Of a DNA stretch of 64,000 nucleotides, positions 31,810 to 38,522 are shown piece after piece. The notes beneath the pieces were generated by a model. That model worked only from the letters and a program-made list of their open reading frames with translations, did no database searches and was not told the DNA's origin. The position numbers were made by a program, and so were the translations under genes. The DNA is taken from positions 1 to 64,000 of the forward strand of contig JBAZVI010000001.1 of the NCBI GenBank assembly GCA_041660925.1, given 5' to 3'. This DNA is from Elusimicrobiota bacterium. GTDB lineage: Bacteria > Elusimicrobiota > Elusimicrobia > UBA1565. Within the stretch, counting starts at the first letter, position 1, and each line of letters begins with the position of its first letter.

Positions 31810-33219
31810 CTAAAAAGTGCGGTGGGAGGCGGGACGCGGCTCCTCCGGCACGCCCAGCCGGGCCCGCAGGGCGGCGGCCTCGGCCGACGCGGCGACGCGG
31901 AAGGGGTCCCGGGACGGGAAGTTCGTCGCCAGGAGCCGCTCGAGCCGCTCGAGGTCGCGGCGCGCCGTGCGCCGATCGCCGGCCTTCAGGCTGGCCGCGC
32001 TGCAGGCGACGAGGGCCTCGGCCAGCGCACGGTGCCTCGGTCCCTGGAACTGCACCTGCTCCTCCCAGGCGCGCTCCAGAAGACGCTCGGCCACGGGCCG
32101 CCGCCCGGTCCGCGCGTAGAGCGCGATGAGCCCCGCCCAAGCGGCCTCCCGGTCGACCCGGTCGGCCATCGGAGATTCCTCATGCTTCAGCAGGGCGCTC
32201 CGGTAGAGGGTCTCGGCCATCGCCTCCTGCCTCCGGCGCGCGTAGAAGCCCGCGCCGCGCAGCAGCGCCTTGACCGCCGCGTGCGAGCCCTCGAAATGGG
32301 CGAGCGCGGAGTCGAGGATCGCCTCGGCCTCGGCCGACTTCCCCTCCGCCTCCAGCAGTTCGGCCCAGGCGAGCCGGTTGGAGAGGTAGCCCAGAGGATC
32401 GCCGCCCGGATGCCGGAGGTGGACCTCCATCCCCCGCTCGAGGTCCTCCCGGGCCGCCGCGGGCTTCCCGGTGCGCAGCAGATAGAGACCCTCGTCGCTC
32501 AGCGCGCGGGCGATGTCGGCGTGCCCGGGCGGCAGCGCGACGCGCAGGCCCGCAAGCCCCTTCGCGCAGCGGCCGCCGGCTTCGCCGAGCCGCCCATCCT
32601 CGGCGAAGATCCCGCAGAGAGAGGCGTCCACGGCGGACGCGACGCCGGGGTCGAGCCCCTCCAGGCGCCCGTTGATGGCCTCGGCGCGACGCAGGGTCCG
32701 CTCCGCTTCCTCATGGAGACCCCAATCCCTGTACAAGGCTCCGAGGCGGGCGTGGGTCATGGCCGATGGCAGGCTGATCTCGCCGTAGGCGCCGCGATAG
32801 AGCTCCAGGGCGCGCTGGTAGAGGCCTTCCGCCGCGTCGTGGGCGCCGAGCCGGGCCTCGAGCTCGCCGAGCTCGAGCAGGTAATAGGCCCGGCGAGGGT
32901 CCGCGGGGTCGAGCGTCCGCTCCTTGGCGGCAAGGGCTTCTTCCAGATATGGGCGCGCCTCGGCGAGCCGTCCCAGCCGCATCAGCGTCTTGCCGGCGTG
33001 ATCGAGCGCATAGGCCGTGCGCAGGTCGTCGGGACCGAAGCGCTCGCGCGCGGTCTTGAGGCCCTCCTCGGCGGGGACGAGGGCCTCCTCGAAGCGGCCG
33101 GACTCATAGAGCGCGATGGAGGCGTGCGACTTCGCGAGCCAGCTCCGCTCCTCGCGGCAGGCGCAGAGCAGCGCGAGCAGCGGAAGCATGCAGGACGCCG
33201 ACCGGGCGATGTTCGGCAT
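31810..33219 (-). CDS. TPR-repeat lipoprotein
   Basis: The 469-residue protein begins with a signal ending LLALLCAC (lipobox-like, Cys about residue 22) and then consists of tetratricopeptide-type helical repeats (for example HASIALYESGRFEEALVPAEEGLKTARERFGPDDLRTAYALDHAGKTLMRLGRLAEARPYLEEAL is split over two repeats). It resembles kinesin-light-chain style TPRs. The ATG at 33219 has a GGAGGAG Shine-Dalgarno and lies downstream of a promoter identical in motif to that of the ECF sigma operon, so it is a likely target of that sigma factor. It is probably membrane-tethered and mediates protein contacts. Confidence 0.78.
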   Translation of the reverse strand: MPNIARSASCMLPLLALLCACREERSWLAKSHASIALYESGRFEEALVPAEEGLKTARERFGPDDLRTAYALDHAGKTLMRLGRLAEARPYLEEALAAKERTLDPADPRRAYYLLELGELEARLGAHDAAEGLYQRALELYRGAYGEISLPSAMTHARLGALYRDWGLHEEAERTLRRAEAINGRLEGLDPGVASAVDASLCGIFAEDGRLGEAGGRCAKGLAGLRVALPPGHADIARALSDEGLYLLRTGKPAAAREDLERGMEVHLRHPGGDPLGYLSNRLAWAELLEAEGKSAEAEAILDSALAHFEGSHAAVKALLRGAGFYARRRQEAMAETLYRSALLKHEESPMADRVDREAAWAGLIALYARTGRRPVAERLLERAWEEQVQFQGPRHRALAEALVACSAASLKAGDRRTARRDLERLERLLATNFPSRDPFRVAASAEAAALRARLGVPEEPRPASHRTF

Positions 33220-33250
33220 GGCTCCTCCGGAGGATGCCCCCTCCTTCACG

Positions 33251-33279
33251 GGATACGCTCCTGGAGGAGAAGTATTACA
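33251..33279 (-). promoter_or_regulatory. ECF-type promoter of the TPR lipoprotein gene
   Basis: On the minus strand: TGTAATACT, 15 nt, then TATCC preceded by GCG. The motif and spacing match the promoter in front of the ECF sigma gene (33455-33483) on the other strand. The start codon lies about 32 nt downstream with a good Shine-Dalgarno. Confidence 0.7.
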
Positions 33280-33303
33280 CCATCAGGATCACACCCGCTA
33301 CAG

Positions 33304-33407
33304 TTCCCTACTGCGTCCCCCCTCGGGGGGACATACAGGGGGGAGAGCCCCTAGACGAAGGCTAGCCCCCCTACCTGCCTCCCCCCGCGGGGGGGAGCAA
33401 TAGGGAA
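33304..33407. repeat. Composite GC-rich palindrome in the ECF intergenic region
   Basis: The outer arms TTCCCTA / TAGGGAA enclose two hairpins, one of CCCCCCTC-GGGGGG type and one of CTCCCCCCGCGGGGGGGAG type. It belongs to the dispersed intergenic palindromes and separates the two ECF-type promoters. Confidence 0.6.
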
Positions 33408-33454
33408 CCCAAATACGGCTCACCCTTAATGTATTACAATCCGCCCGGACCTCC

Positions 33455-33483
33455 TGTAATACTCCCGCCCGGGCCGCGTATCC
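33455..33483 (+). promoter_or_regulatory. Autoregulatory ECF-type promoter of the sigma factor operon
   Basis: TGTAATACT (33455-33463), 15 nt, TATCC (33479-33483) preceded by GCG, about 24 nt before the sigma factor ATG. The match with the divergent lipoprotein promoter suggests both are read by this sigma factor. Confidence 0.7.
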
Positions 33484-33506
33484 TGAGATGAAGGGAGGTC
33501 CGGCGA

Positions 33507-34022
33507 ATGTCTCCAACCGACGCCCCGCAGGACTTCTCCTCCCTCTATGACCGCTACTTCTCACGGGTCTACGGCTACGTACGCTGCCGCGTCGCGAGCG
33601 CGGCGGAGGCCGACGACGTCGCGGCCCGCGTCTTCGAGAAGGTCCTCGAGGCGCTGCCCGGCTACCGCGCCGAGCGTGGCTCCTTCGAGGCCTGGCTCTT
33701 CGCCGTCGCCCGCAACGCCGTGCGCGACCATTACCGCGCGCGCCGCTGGCGCTCCTTCTTCTCCCTGGACGACGCGCTCGAGCGCCCGAGCGGCGAGCCC
33801 CGCGTCGAGGACCGCCTCGAGGACGACGAGGACCGCCGCCGGCTCGTCGAGGCCCTCGAGGGCCTCGACGAGCGCACGCGCGACGTGCTCGCGCTCCGCT
33901 TCCAGGCCGGTCTCACCAACCGCGACATCGCGGCGACCCTCGGGCTCGGAGAGAGTCACGTGGCCGTGCTGATCCACCGCGCCGTGAAGCGGCTGCAGTC
34001 GGAGCTGGAGAAGGACGCATGA
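33507..34022 (+). CDS. ECF RNA polymerase sigma factor
   Basis: The 171-residue protein has sigma region 2 (FSSLYDRYFSRVYGYVRCRV, EADDVAARVFEKVLEALPGY, SFEAWLFAVARNAVRDHYRARR) and region 4 (LDERTRDVLALRFQAGLTNRDIAATLGLGESHVAVLIHRAVKRLQ), and no region 3, as in group 4 (ECF) sigmas. A GGGAGG Shine-Dalgarno precedes the ATG. The 3' end overlaps the next gene by 4 nt (ATGA), the usual sigma/anti-sigma coupling. Its promoter has the same motif as that of the divergent TPR lipoprotein, implying autoregulation and a small envelope regulon. Confidence 0.92.
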   Translation: MSPTDAPQDFSSLYDRYFSRVYGYVRCRVASAAEADDVAARVFEKVLEALPGYRAERGSFEAWLFAVARNAVRDHYRARRWRSFFSLDDALERPSGEPRVEDRLEDDEDRRRLVEALEGLDERTRDVLALRFQAGLTNRDIAATLGLGESHVAVLIHRAVKRLQSELEKDA

Positions 34023-34711
34023 ACGAAGAAGAGCGGAAGGCGCTGCACTTCTCGCGCGACCTCGAGGCCGTGCTGTCCGGGAAGGAACCCGGGGCCGGCG
34101 CCGACCGTGGAGCGCTCTCCGCGGCGCGCGCCCTCGCGGGCGCGGATCTGGCGCGGGAGTGCCGCGTCCGCTCGGCCCTGCGCGCGCGCCTGCTGGAGCG
34201 AGGAGAGACGGAGCGCCGTCCCTTCCTCGGCCTGAGCGTCCCTGCGCGAGCGCTCGCCGCCGCCTGCGCCGCGGCCCTCCTCCTCATGCCGTTCCTCCCC
34301 GGGAGGATCCGCCTGCGCGCTCCGCGGACGGCGCTTGCGCCGCTCTCGTCGGATGTCGTCGAGGTCCCGCCCGCCTCCGAGGCCATGGACTTCCCGCGAG
34401 GTCCGGAGGGTCTGCCGATGCTGCCGGGGCGGCTCCGCTCGGAGACCGCGCCGGGGGCGCAGGGCCCCTTCGAGCCTCTCCCGCTCACGACCCCCTTCGA
34501 GACCCGCCCTCCCGCCGGGGAGTCTCCTTTCGAGGCCGTCGCGGGAAGCCCGATCGCCGTCGTTGCCGGGAGTCCGATCTCCGTCGTCGCGGGCCGGGAG
34601 ACGGCCCTGGACGGCGGCAGGGCCGTGGTCTGGGAGTTCGAAGGCGCGACGTTCGCGCTCGAGAGCCGGCCGGTGAGCATCGAGGACATCTTCGGGAAGC
34701 CGGAACTGTGA
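34019..34711 (+). CDS. Probable membrane anti-sigma factor
   Basis: The 230-residue protein has a charged cytoplasmic N-terminal part (about 1-72), one membrane helix (about 75-92, RALAAACAAALLLMPFLP) and a Pro-rich extracytoplasmic part with a short internal repeat (AGSPIAVVAGSPISVVAG, about 178-195). Its coupling to the ECF sigma gene and its one-helix topology indicate an anti-sigma factor. I see no zinc-binding HxxxCxxC anti-sigma motif, so it is not the ZAS type. The end (WEFEGATFALESRPVSIEDIF) may be a small sensor domain. Role inferred from context. Confidence 0.65.
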   Translation: MNEEERKALHFSRDLEAVLSGKEPGAGADRGALSAARALAGADLARECRVRSALRARLLERGETERRPFLGLSVPARALAAACAAALLLMPFLPGRIRLRAPRTALAPLSSDVVEVPPASEAMDFPRGPEGLPMLPGRLRSETAPGAQGPFEPLPLTTPFETRPPAGESPFEAVAGSPIAVVAGSPISVVAGRETALDGGRAVVWEFEGATFALESRPVSIEDIFGKPEL

Positions 34712-34736
34712 GGATATCGCAACAAGGAGGCGTGTC

Positions 34737-35324
34737 ATGAAGAAGCTGCTGATGCTGGCGGCGTGCGTTCTGGCCTTCTCGGGCGCCGCGTGGGCGGCCG
34801 ACGAGGGCGCGAAGGCGCAGGATAAGACGGCTCCCGCGGCCCCGCTATCCGCGGATCAGAAGGGGTGGAAGGAGGCCGTCGTGGGCCCCGCGGGCGCCGA
34901 GGTGAAGAAGGTCCGGCCGCCGGAGACGCCCCAGGATCCGCCGCTCAAGAAATCGGACGCCGACGAGGGCGGGCTCTATCCGGGCTATCGCGGCGTGGCT
35001 CTGCCGATCTCTTCGAACCAGGTGGTCTTCCTCAAGAAGGGCGACCGCGTGGACGTTCTCGTGACCTTCGATGCGAAGATGGCCGACGACCGCAAGGAGA
35101 AGGTGACCGCCACCATCCTCCAGAACGTCCTCGTCGTGAACGTGCAGAAGCCGACGAAGGCCGACGACAAGGAAGGCATCGTGGAGCTCCTGCTCAACCC
35201 CAACGAGGCGCAGTACGCCGCGCTGAGCATCATGCAGGGGCAGATCCACATCTCCATCCGCTCGCGGGGCGACACGGAGATGCACCCCATGGAGATGGCG
35301 AGCTTCCGGAAACTCTTCAAGTAA
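34737..35324 (+). CDS. Exported CpaB/RcpC-like domain protein
   Basis: The 195-residue protein has a signal peptide (about 1-20) and a C-terminal domain like RcpC/CpaB of Flp (Tad) pili: ALPISSNQVVFLKKGDRVDVLVTF, ATILQNVLVVNVQ, then EGIVELLLNPNEAQYAALSIMQGQIHISIRSRGD. CpaB proteins stabilise the secretin or form a periplasmic ring in Flp pilus systems. Here it lacks the N-terminal membrane helix and SAF domain of full CpaB, and is third in the ECF operon (25-nt gap, AAGGAGG Shine-Dalgarno), so it is probably induced by envelope stress. No other tad gene is near except the distant PilB/GspE-type ATPase. Confidence 0.72.
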   Translation: MKKLLMLAACVLAFSGAAWAADEGAKAQDKTAPAAPLSADQKGWKEAVVGPAGAEVKKVRPPETPQDPPLKKSDADEGGLYPGYRGVALPISSNQVVFLKKGDRVDVLVTFDAKMADDRKEKVTATILQNVLVVNVQKPTKADDKEGIVELLLNPNEAQYAALSIMQGQIHISIRSRGDTEMHPMEMASFRKLFK

Positions 35325-35336
35325 GAGTTTCCCCTC

Positions 35337-35440
35337 ACCCCCCCTCTCCCCTCGCCGGCACACCGGCGCTGATAGTGCCGGGACCGGACGCGCTGAGGAG
35401 CCTGATGGTCCGGGCGCCCGGCGTGGCGGGAGAGGGGGAG
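35337..35440. repeat. Long GC-rich composite palindrome
   Basis: The outer CCCCCTCTCCC and GGGAGAGGGGG arms enclose inner hairpins (GCCGGCacACCGGC and a CCGGACC/GGTCCGG pair). It fills the gap between the CpaB-like gene and the radical SAM gene, and ends just before a -10-like TTTTATAGA. Confidence 0.6.
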
Positions 35441-35446
35441 TTATTT

Positions 35447-35452
35447 TATAGA
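35447..35452 (+). promoter_or_regulatory. TATAGA -10 element of the AmmeMemoRadiSam operon
   Basis: TATAGA in a T-rich island lies 8 nt before the GTG start of the radical SAM gene. No Shine-Dalgarno is visible, so the mRNA may be leaderless. Confidence 0.5.
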
Positions 35453-35460
35453 CTCCGGGC

Positions 35461-36717
35461 GTGGGGTTCCTGACGCCGCTGCTGGCCCTCGTCCCGGTCT
35501 CCCTCGCGCTCGCCTTCGGCCTGCTCGTCTCGCGCCTCCCCCCGCCCGCCACCTTCGCGCGGCTCGCCTCCGCCGAGAACCCCTGGGTCCGTGAGGCCCG
35601 CTTCTGGCGCCCCGTCTGCAACGGCGTGCAGTGCGGGCTCTGCCCCTTCAAGTGCTTCCTGCCCGAGGGCGGGCGCGGCCGCTGCCGCGTGCGCATGAAC
35701 GTCGGCGGCGAGCTCAAGACGCTGGTCTACGGCAAGCCGGTCTCCGTCCACGTCGACCCCATCGAGAAGAAGCCGGTCTTCCATCTCGAGCCCGGGAGTT
35801 GGGTCTATTCGTTGGCCACCGCGGGCTGCAACCTGCGCTGCACCGGCTGCCAGAACTGGGAGATCTCCCAGGCCTGGCCGGAGCAGTCCCCGCCGAGCAC
35901 GCTCGTCCCCGCGGGGCTCGAGCTCTTCCGCGCGGGCGACGGCGGGGTCTACGGCCGCATGACGCAGAAGGAGCTCGCCTTCGTCTCGCCCGAAGAGATC
36001 GTCCGGGGCGCGCTGGCGACCCGCTCGAGGGCCGTCGCCTACACCTATTCGGAGCCCGTCGTCTTCTACGAGTACATGTTCGACGCCGCGAAGCTGGCCC
36101 GGGAGAAGGGTCTGCGCAACGTGATGGTGACCGGCGGCTACATCGAGCCGGGCCCGCTCGCGGCGCTCGCCCCTTACATGGACGTCGTGAAGGTCGACCT
36201 CAAGGGCTTCGACGAGCGCTTCTATCGGGACTTCGCGGGCGGCGAGCTCCGCTTCGTCCTGCGCACCCTCGAACGCCTCAAGGAGTACGGCGTCCTCACG
36301 GAGGTCGTCAACCTCGTCGTGCCCACCCGCAACGACCGCCCGGAAGACCTGCGCCGCCTGAGCGCCTGGGTCCGGGAGAAGCTCGGCGCCGACACCCCGC
36401 TCTTCTTCACCCGCTTCAGCCCGAACTACCGCCTCCAGAACCTGCCGGGGACGCCGGCCGACACGCTCGCGCTCGCGCGCTCCCTCGCCCTCACGGAAGG
36501 CCTGCGCTTCGTCTACGTCGGCAACGCCCCCGGCGACCCGGGGGAGAACACCTACTGCCCGAAGTGCGGACGCGTCCTCGTGCGCCGCGCGGGCTTCGCC
36601 GTGCTCGAGAACCTGCTCGCGGCGACCGGCGCCGGCGGGCGCTGCCCCTTCGACGGCACCCGCATCCCCGGCCTCTGGACGCCCGCACAGAGGCCGCACC
36701 CGGTGGTGACCCCGTGA
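35461..36717 (+). CDS. AmmeMemoRadiSam system radical SAM protein
   Basis: The 418-residue protein has an N-terminal membrane helix (about 3-25), an extra Cys-rich region (VCNGVQCGLCPFKCFLPEGG, GRCRVR), the radical SAM CNLRCTGC (C123, C127, C130), and a C-terminal ENTYCPKCGRVLVRR zinc-type motif, matching the AmmeMemoRadiSam radical SAM enzyme. The [4Fe-4S]/SAM chemistry is clear but the substrate is not known. The start is GTG. It overlaps the Memo-AMMECR1 gene by 4 nt (GTGA). The membrane helix at the N-terminus is unusual for a radical SAM enzyme, which needs a reducing environment, so the catalytic domain must face the cytoplasm. Confidence 0.9.
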   Translation: MGFLTPLLALVPVSLALAFGLLVSRLPPPATFARLASAENPWVREARFWRPVCNGVQCGLCPFKCFLPEGGRGRCRVRMNVGGELKTLVYGKPVSVHVDPIEKKPVFHLEPGSWVYSLATAGCNLRCTGCQNWEISQAWPEQSPPSTLVPAGLELFRAGDGGVYGRMTQKELAFVSPEEIVRGALATRSRAVAYTYSEPVVFYEYMFDAAKLAREKGLRNVMVTGGYIEPGPLAALAPYMDVVKVDLKGFDERFYRDFAGGELRFVLRTLERLKEYGVLTEVVNLVVPTRNDRPEDLRRLSAWVREKLGADTPLFFTRFSPNYRLQNLPGTPADTLALARSLALTEGLRFVYVGNAPGDPGENTYCPKCGRVLVRRAGFAVLENLLAATGAGGRCPFDGTRIPGLWTPAQRPHPVVTP

Positions 36718-38186
36718 CGAACGCCCTCCTCTGCGCCCTGCTCCTCTTCGCCCTCCCTTCGGCCTCGGCCGCGCCCCGCAAGTGCGCGGTCGCCGACGGG
36801 TTCTACCCCGGCGACCCGATGCTGCTCGCGAAGTCCGTCGACGGCTACCTCGCGAAAGCCCCGGCGCCCGGGAAGCTGCCGGGCCCCGTCGTCGCCCTCC
36901 TCGTCCCGCACGCGGGCTACGCCTACTCCGCCCCGGTCGCCGCGACGGGCTACCGCGCCGTCGCCGACGCCTACGACACGGTCGTGGTGCTCGGCGCCGC
37001 CCACACGGTCCGGGTCCCCGGCGCCGCGCTCTACGCGGGCGGGCCCTTCGAGACCCCGCTCGGGACGGTCCCCGTCGACGACGAGGTGAACCGCCTCCTC
37101 CTCAAGGACCCGCTCTTCAAGGACATGCCCGAGGCGCACGCGCGCGAGCATTCCATCGAGGTCCAGCTCCCCTTCCTCGTCCGGCGTCTCCAGAAGGGCT
37201 TCAAGCTCGTCCCCATCGTCATGAACACCGAGGACCCCGAGGTCGCCCTGCGCGTCGGGCGCGCGCTCGGCCGCGCGCTCAAGGGCCGCAAGGCGCTCAT
37301 CGTGGTCTCCTCCGACCTCTCCCACTACCCTCCCGCCGGAATCGCGTCCCGGGTCGACCGAAGCACCCTGCTCGCCCTCGAGCGCATGGACCCCGACTAC
37401 TTCCGGCTCGCGAACCGCATCCTGATGAGCCGCGGGGAGAAGGGCCTCGACACCGTCTACTGCGGGGAGGCGGGCCTCCTGGCGGGCCTCGCCGCCGCCC
37501 GCGCCCTCGGCGCGGACCGCGGGACGCTGCTGCGCTACGCGAACTCCGGAGAGACTCCGGGCATCGGCGACAAGGACCGCACCGTGGGCTACGCCGCCAT
37601 GGCCTTCGTGCGGACGGGCAAGCCCTCGCCCTCCGACATCCCCCTGACGCCGAAGGACAAGAGCGCGCTGCTGGCCCTCGCCCGCCGGGTCGTCTCCGAG
37701 GGCGTCGAAGGCCGGAAGCCCGCGCCCTCTCTCTCCGAGGACCCCGTCCTCAACCAGCCCGCCGCCGCCTTCGTCACCCTCACCGAGGGAGGCGCTCTGC
37801 GCGGATGCATCGGCACCGTCGAGGCGCGCATGCCCCTGCAGGACGCCGTGGCCTACGGCGCGTACTCGGCGGCTTTCGAGGACCATCGCTTCCCGCCGGT
37901 GACGAAGGAGGAGCTCCCGAAGCTCCGTTTCGAGGTCTCCCTGCTCTCCCCCTCGCGGAAGGTCCCGAGCCACGCGAGCGTCGTGCCGAAGAAGCACGGC
38001 GTCATCCTGAGCCAGGGCCGCCGCTCCGGGCTCTTCCTGCCGCAGGTCTGGGAGGGGATACCCGACAAGGCGGAGTTCCTCGGAGAGCTCTGCGCGCAGA
38101 AGGCGGGTCTGCCGCGCGATTGCTGGAAGGACCCGCAGACCGAGCTCCGGGTCTTCACCGTCGGAGTCATCGAGGAGGCAGAATGA
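36714..38186 (+). CDS. AmmeMemoRadiSam Memo-AMMECR1 fusion protein with signal peptide
   Basis: The 490-residue protein has a hydrophobic N-terminus like a Sec signal (about 1-19, ending SASA), then a Memo (AmmeMemoRadiSam B) domain with VALLVPHAGYAYSAPVAATGY, ARREHSIEVQLPFL-like AREHSIEVQLPFL and VVSSDLSHY (dioxygenase-like fold His residues), and a C-terminal AMMECR1 domain with FVTLTEGGALRGCIGTVEARMPL and LRFEVSLLSP. Joining both in one chain means the complete three-domain system is encoded in two overlapping genes. Start GTG overlaps the radical SAM stop. If the signal is cleaved the fusion acts in the periplasm, apart from its radical SAM partner. Function of the system is unresolved. 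Confidence 0.9.
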   Translation: MTNALLCALLLFALPSASAAPRKCAVADGFYPGDPMLLAKSVDGYLAKAPAPGKLPGPVVALLVPHAGYAYSAPVAATGYRAVADAYDTVVVLGAAHTVRVPGAALYAGGPFETPLGTVPVDDEVNRLLLKDPLFKDMPEAHAREHSIEVQLPFLVRRLQKGFKLVPIVMNTEDPEVALRVGRALGRALKGRKALIVVSSDLSHYPPAGIASRVDRSTLLALERMDPDYFRLANRILMSRGEKGLDTVYCGEAGLLAGLAAARALGADRGTLLRYANSGETPGIGDKDRTVGYAAMAFVRTGKPSPSDIPLTPKDKSALLALARRVVSEGVEGRKPAPSLSEDPVLNQPAAAFVTLTEGGALRGCIGTVEARMPLQDAVAYGAYSAAFEDHRFPPVTKEELPKLRFEVSLLSPSRKVPSHASVVPKKHGVILSQGRRSGLFLPQVWEGIPDKAEFLGELCAQKAGLPRDCWKDPQTELRVFTVGVIEEAE

Positions 38187-38479
38187 GCGACGGACCGCTC
38201 GTCTACGCGTACCTGATGCGCCATGAGAAGCCGGAGCTCATCACGAAGACGCTCGTTGAGAAGCATGTCGCCCATCTCGAAGATCTGGACGACGCCGGAA
38301 AGCTCGTGCTCTGCGGCCCCTTCAAGGATTTCAAAGGAGGGATGGTCGTGGTGAAGGCCGGCTCGGCCGACGAGGCCCGGCGCATCGCCGAGAGCGACCC
38401 CTTCGTGAAGTCGGGATTCGAGTCCTACGAGCTCCGCACCTGGGAGCTCGCCAACCGGGAGAACCGCTACCTTCTCTGA
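38183..38479 (+). CDS. YCII-related protein
   Basis: The 98-residue protein fits the YCII family: YAYLMRHEKPELIT...VEKHVAHLEDLDDAGKLVLCGPFKDFKGGMVVVKAGSADEARRIAESDPFVKSG carries the conserved His and Asp of the presumed active site. YCII proteins are small dimeric enzymes or binding proteins with ferredoxin-like folds. The ATG overlaps the fusion gene stop (ATGA), making it the third gene of the AmmeMemoRadiSam operon. Role unknown. Confidence 0.85.
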   Translation: MSDGPLVYAYLMRHEKPELITKTLVEKHVAHLEDLDDAGKLVLCGPFKDFKGGMVVVKAGSADEARRIAESDPFVKSGFESYELRTWELANRENRYLL

Positions 38480-38508
38480 TCGGGAATCCCCTGCCGGGGA
38501 TTCCCGAT
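38479..38508. terminator. Bidirectional hairpin terminator
   Basis: Perfect 13-bp arms ATCGGGAATCCCC / GGGGATTCCCGAT around TGCC lie between the convergent YCII gene and the spermidine-synthase-like gene. Confidence 0.75.
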
Positions 38509-38522
38509 AGAGCTGAGATAGA

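Noticed and set aside
35631..38186. Possible longer Memo-AMMECR1 protein starting inside the radical SAM gene
   Set aside because: The first 361 codons are a shifted reading of the radical SAM gene and are Arg/Pro-rich. The GTG at 36714 begins a good signal peptide.
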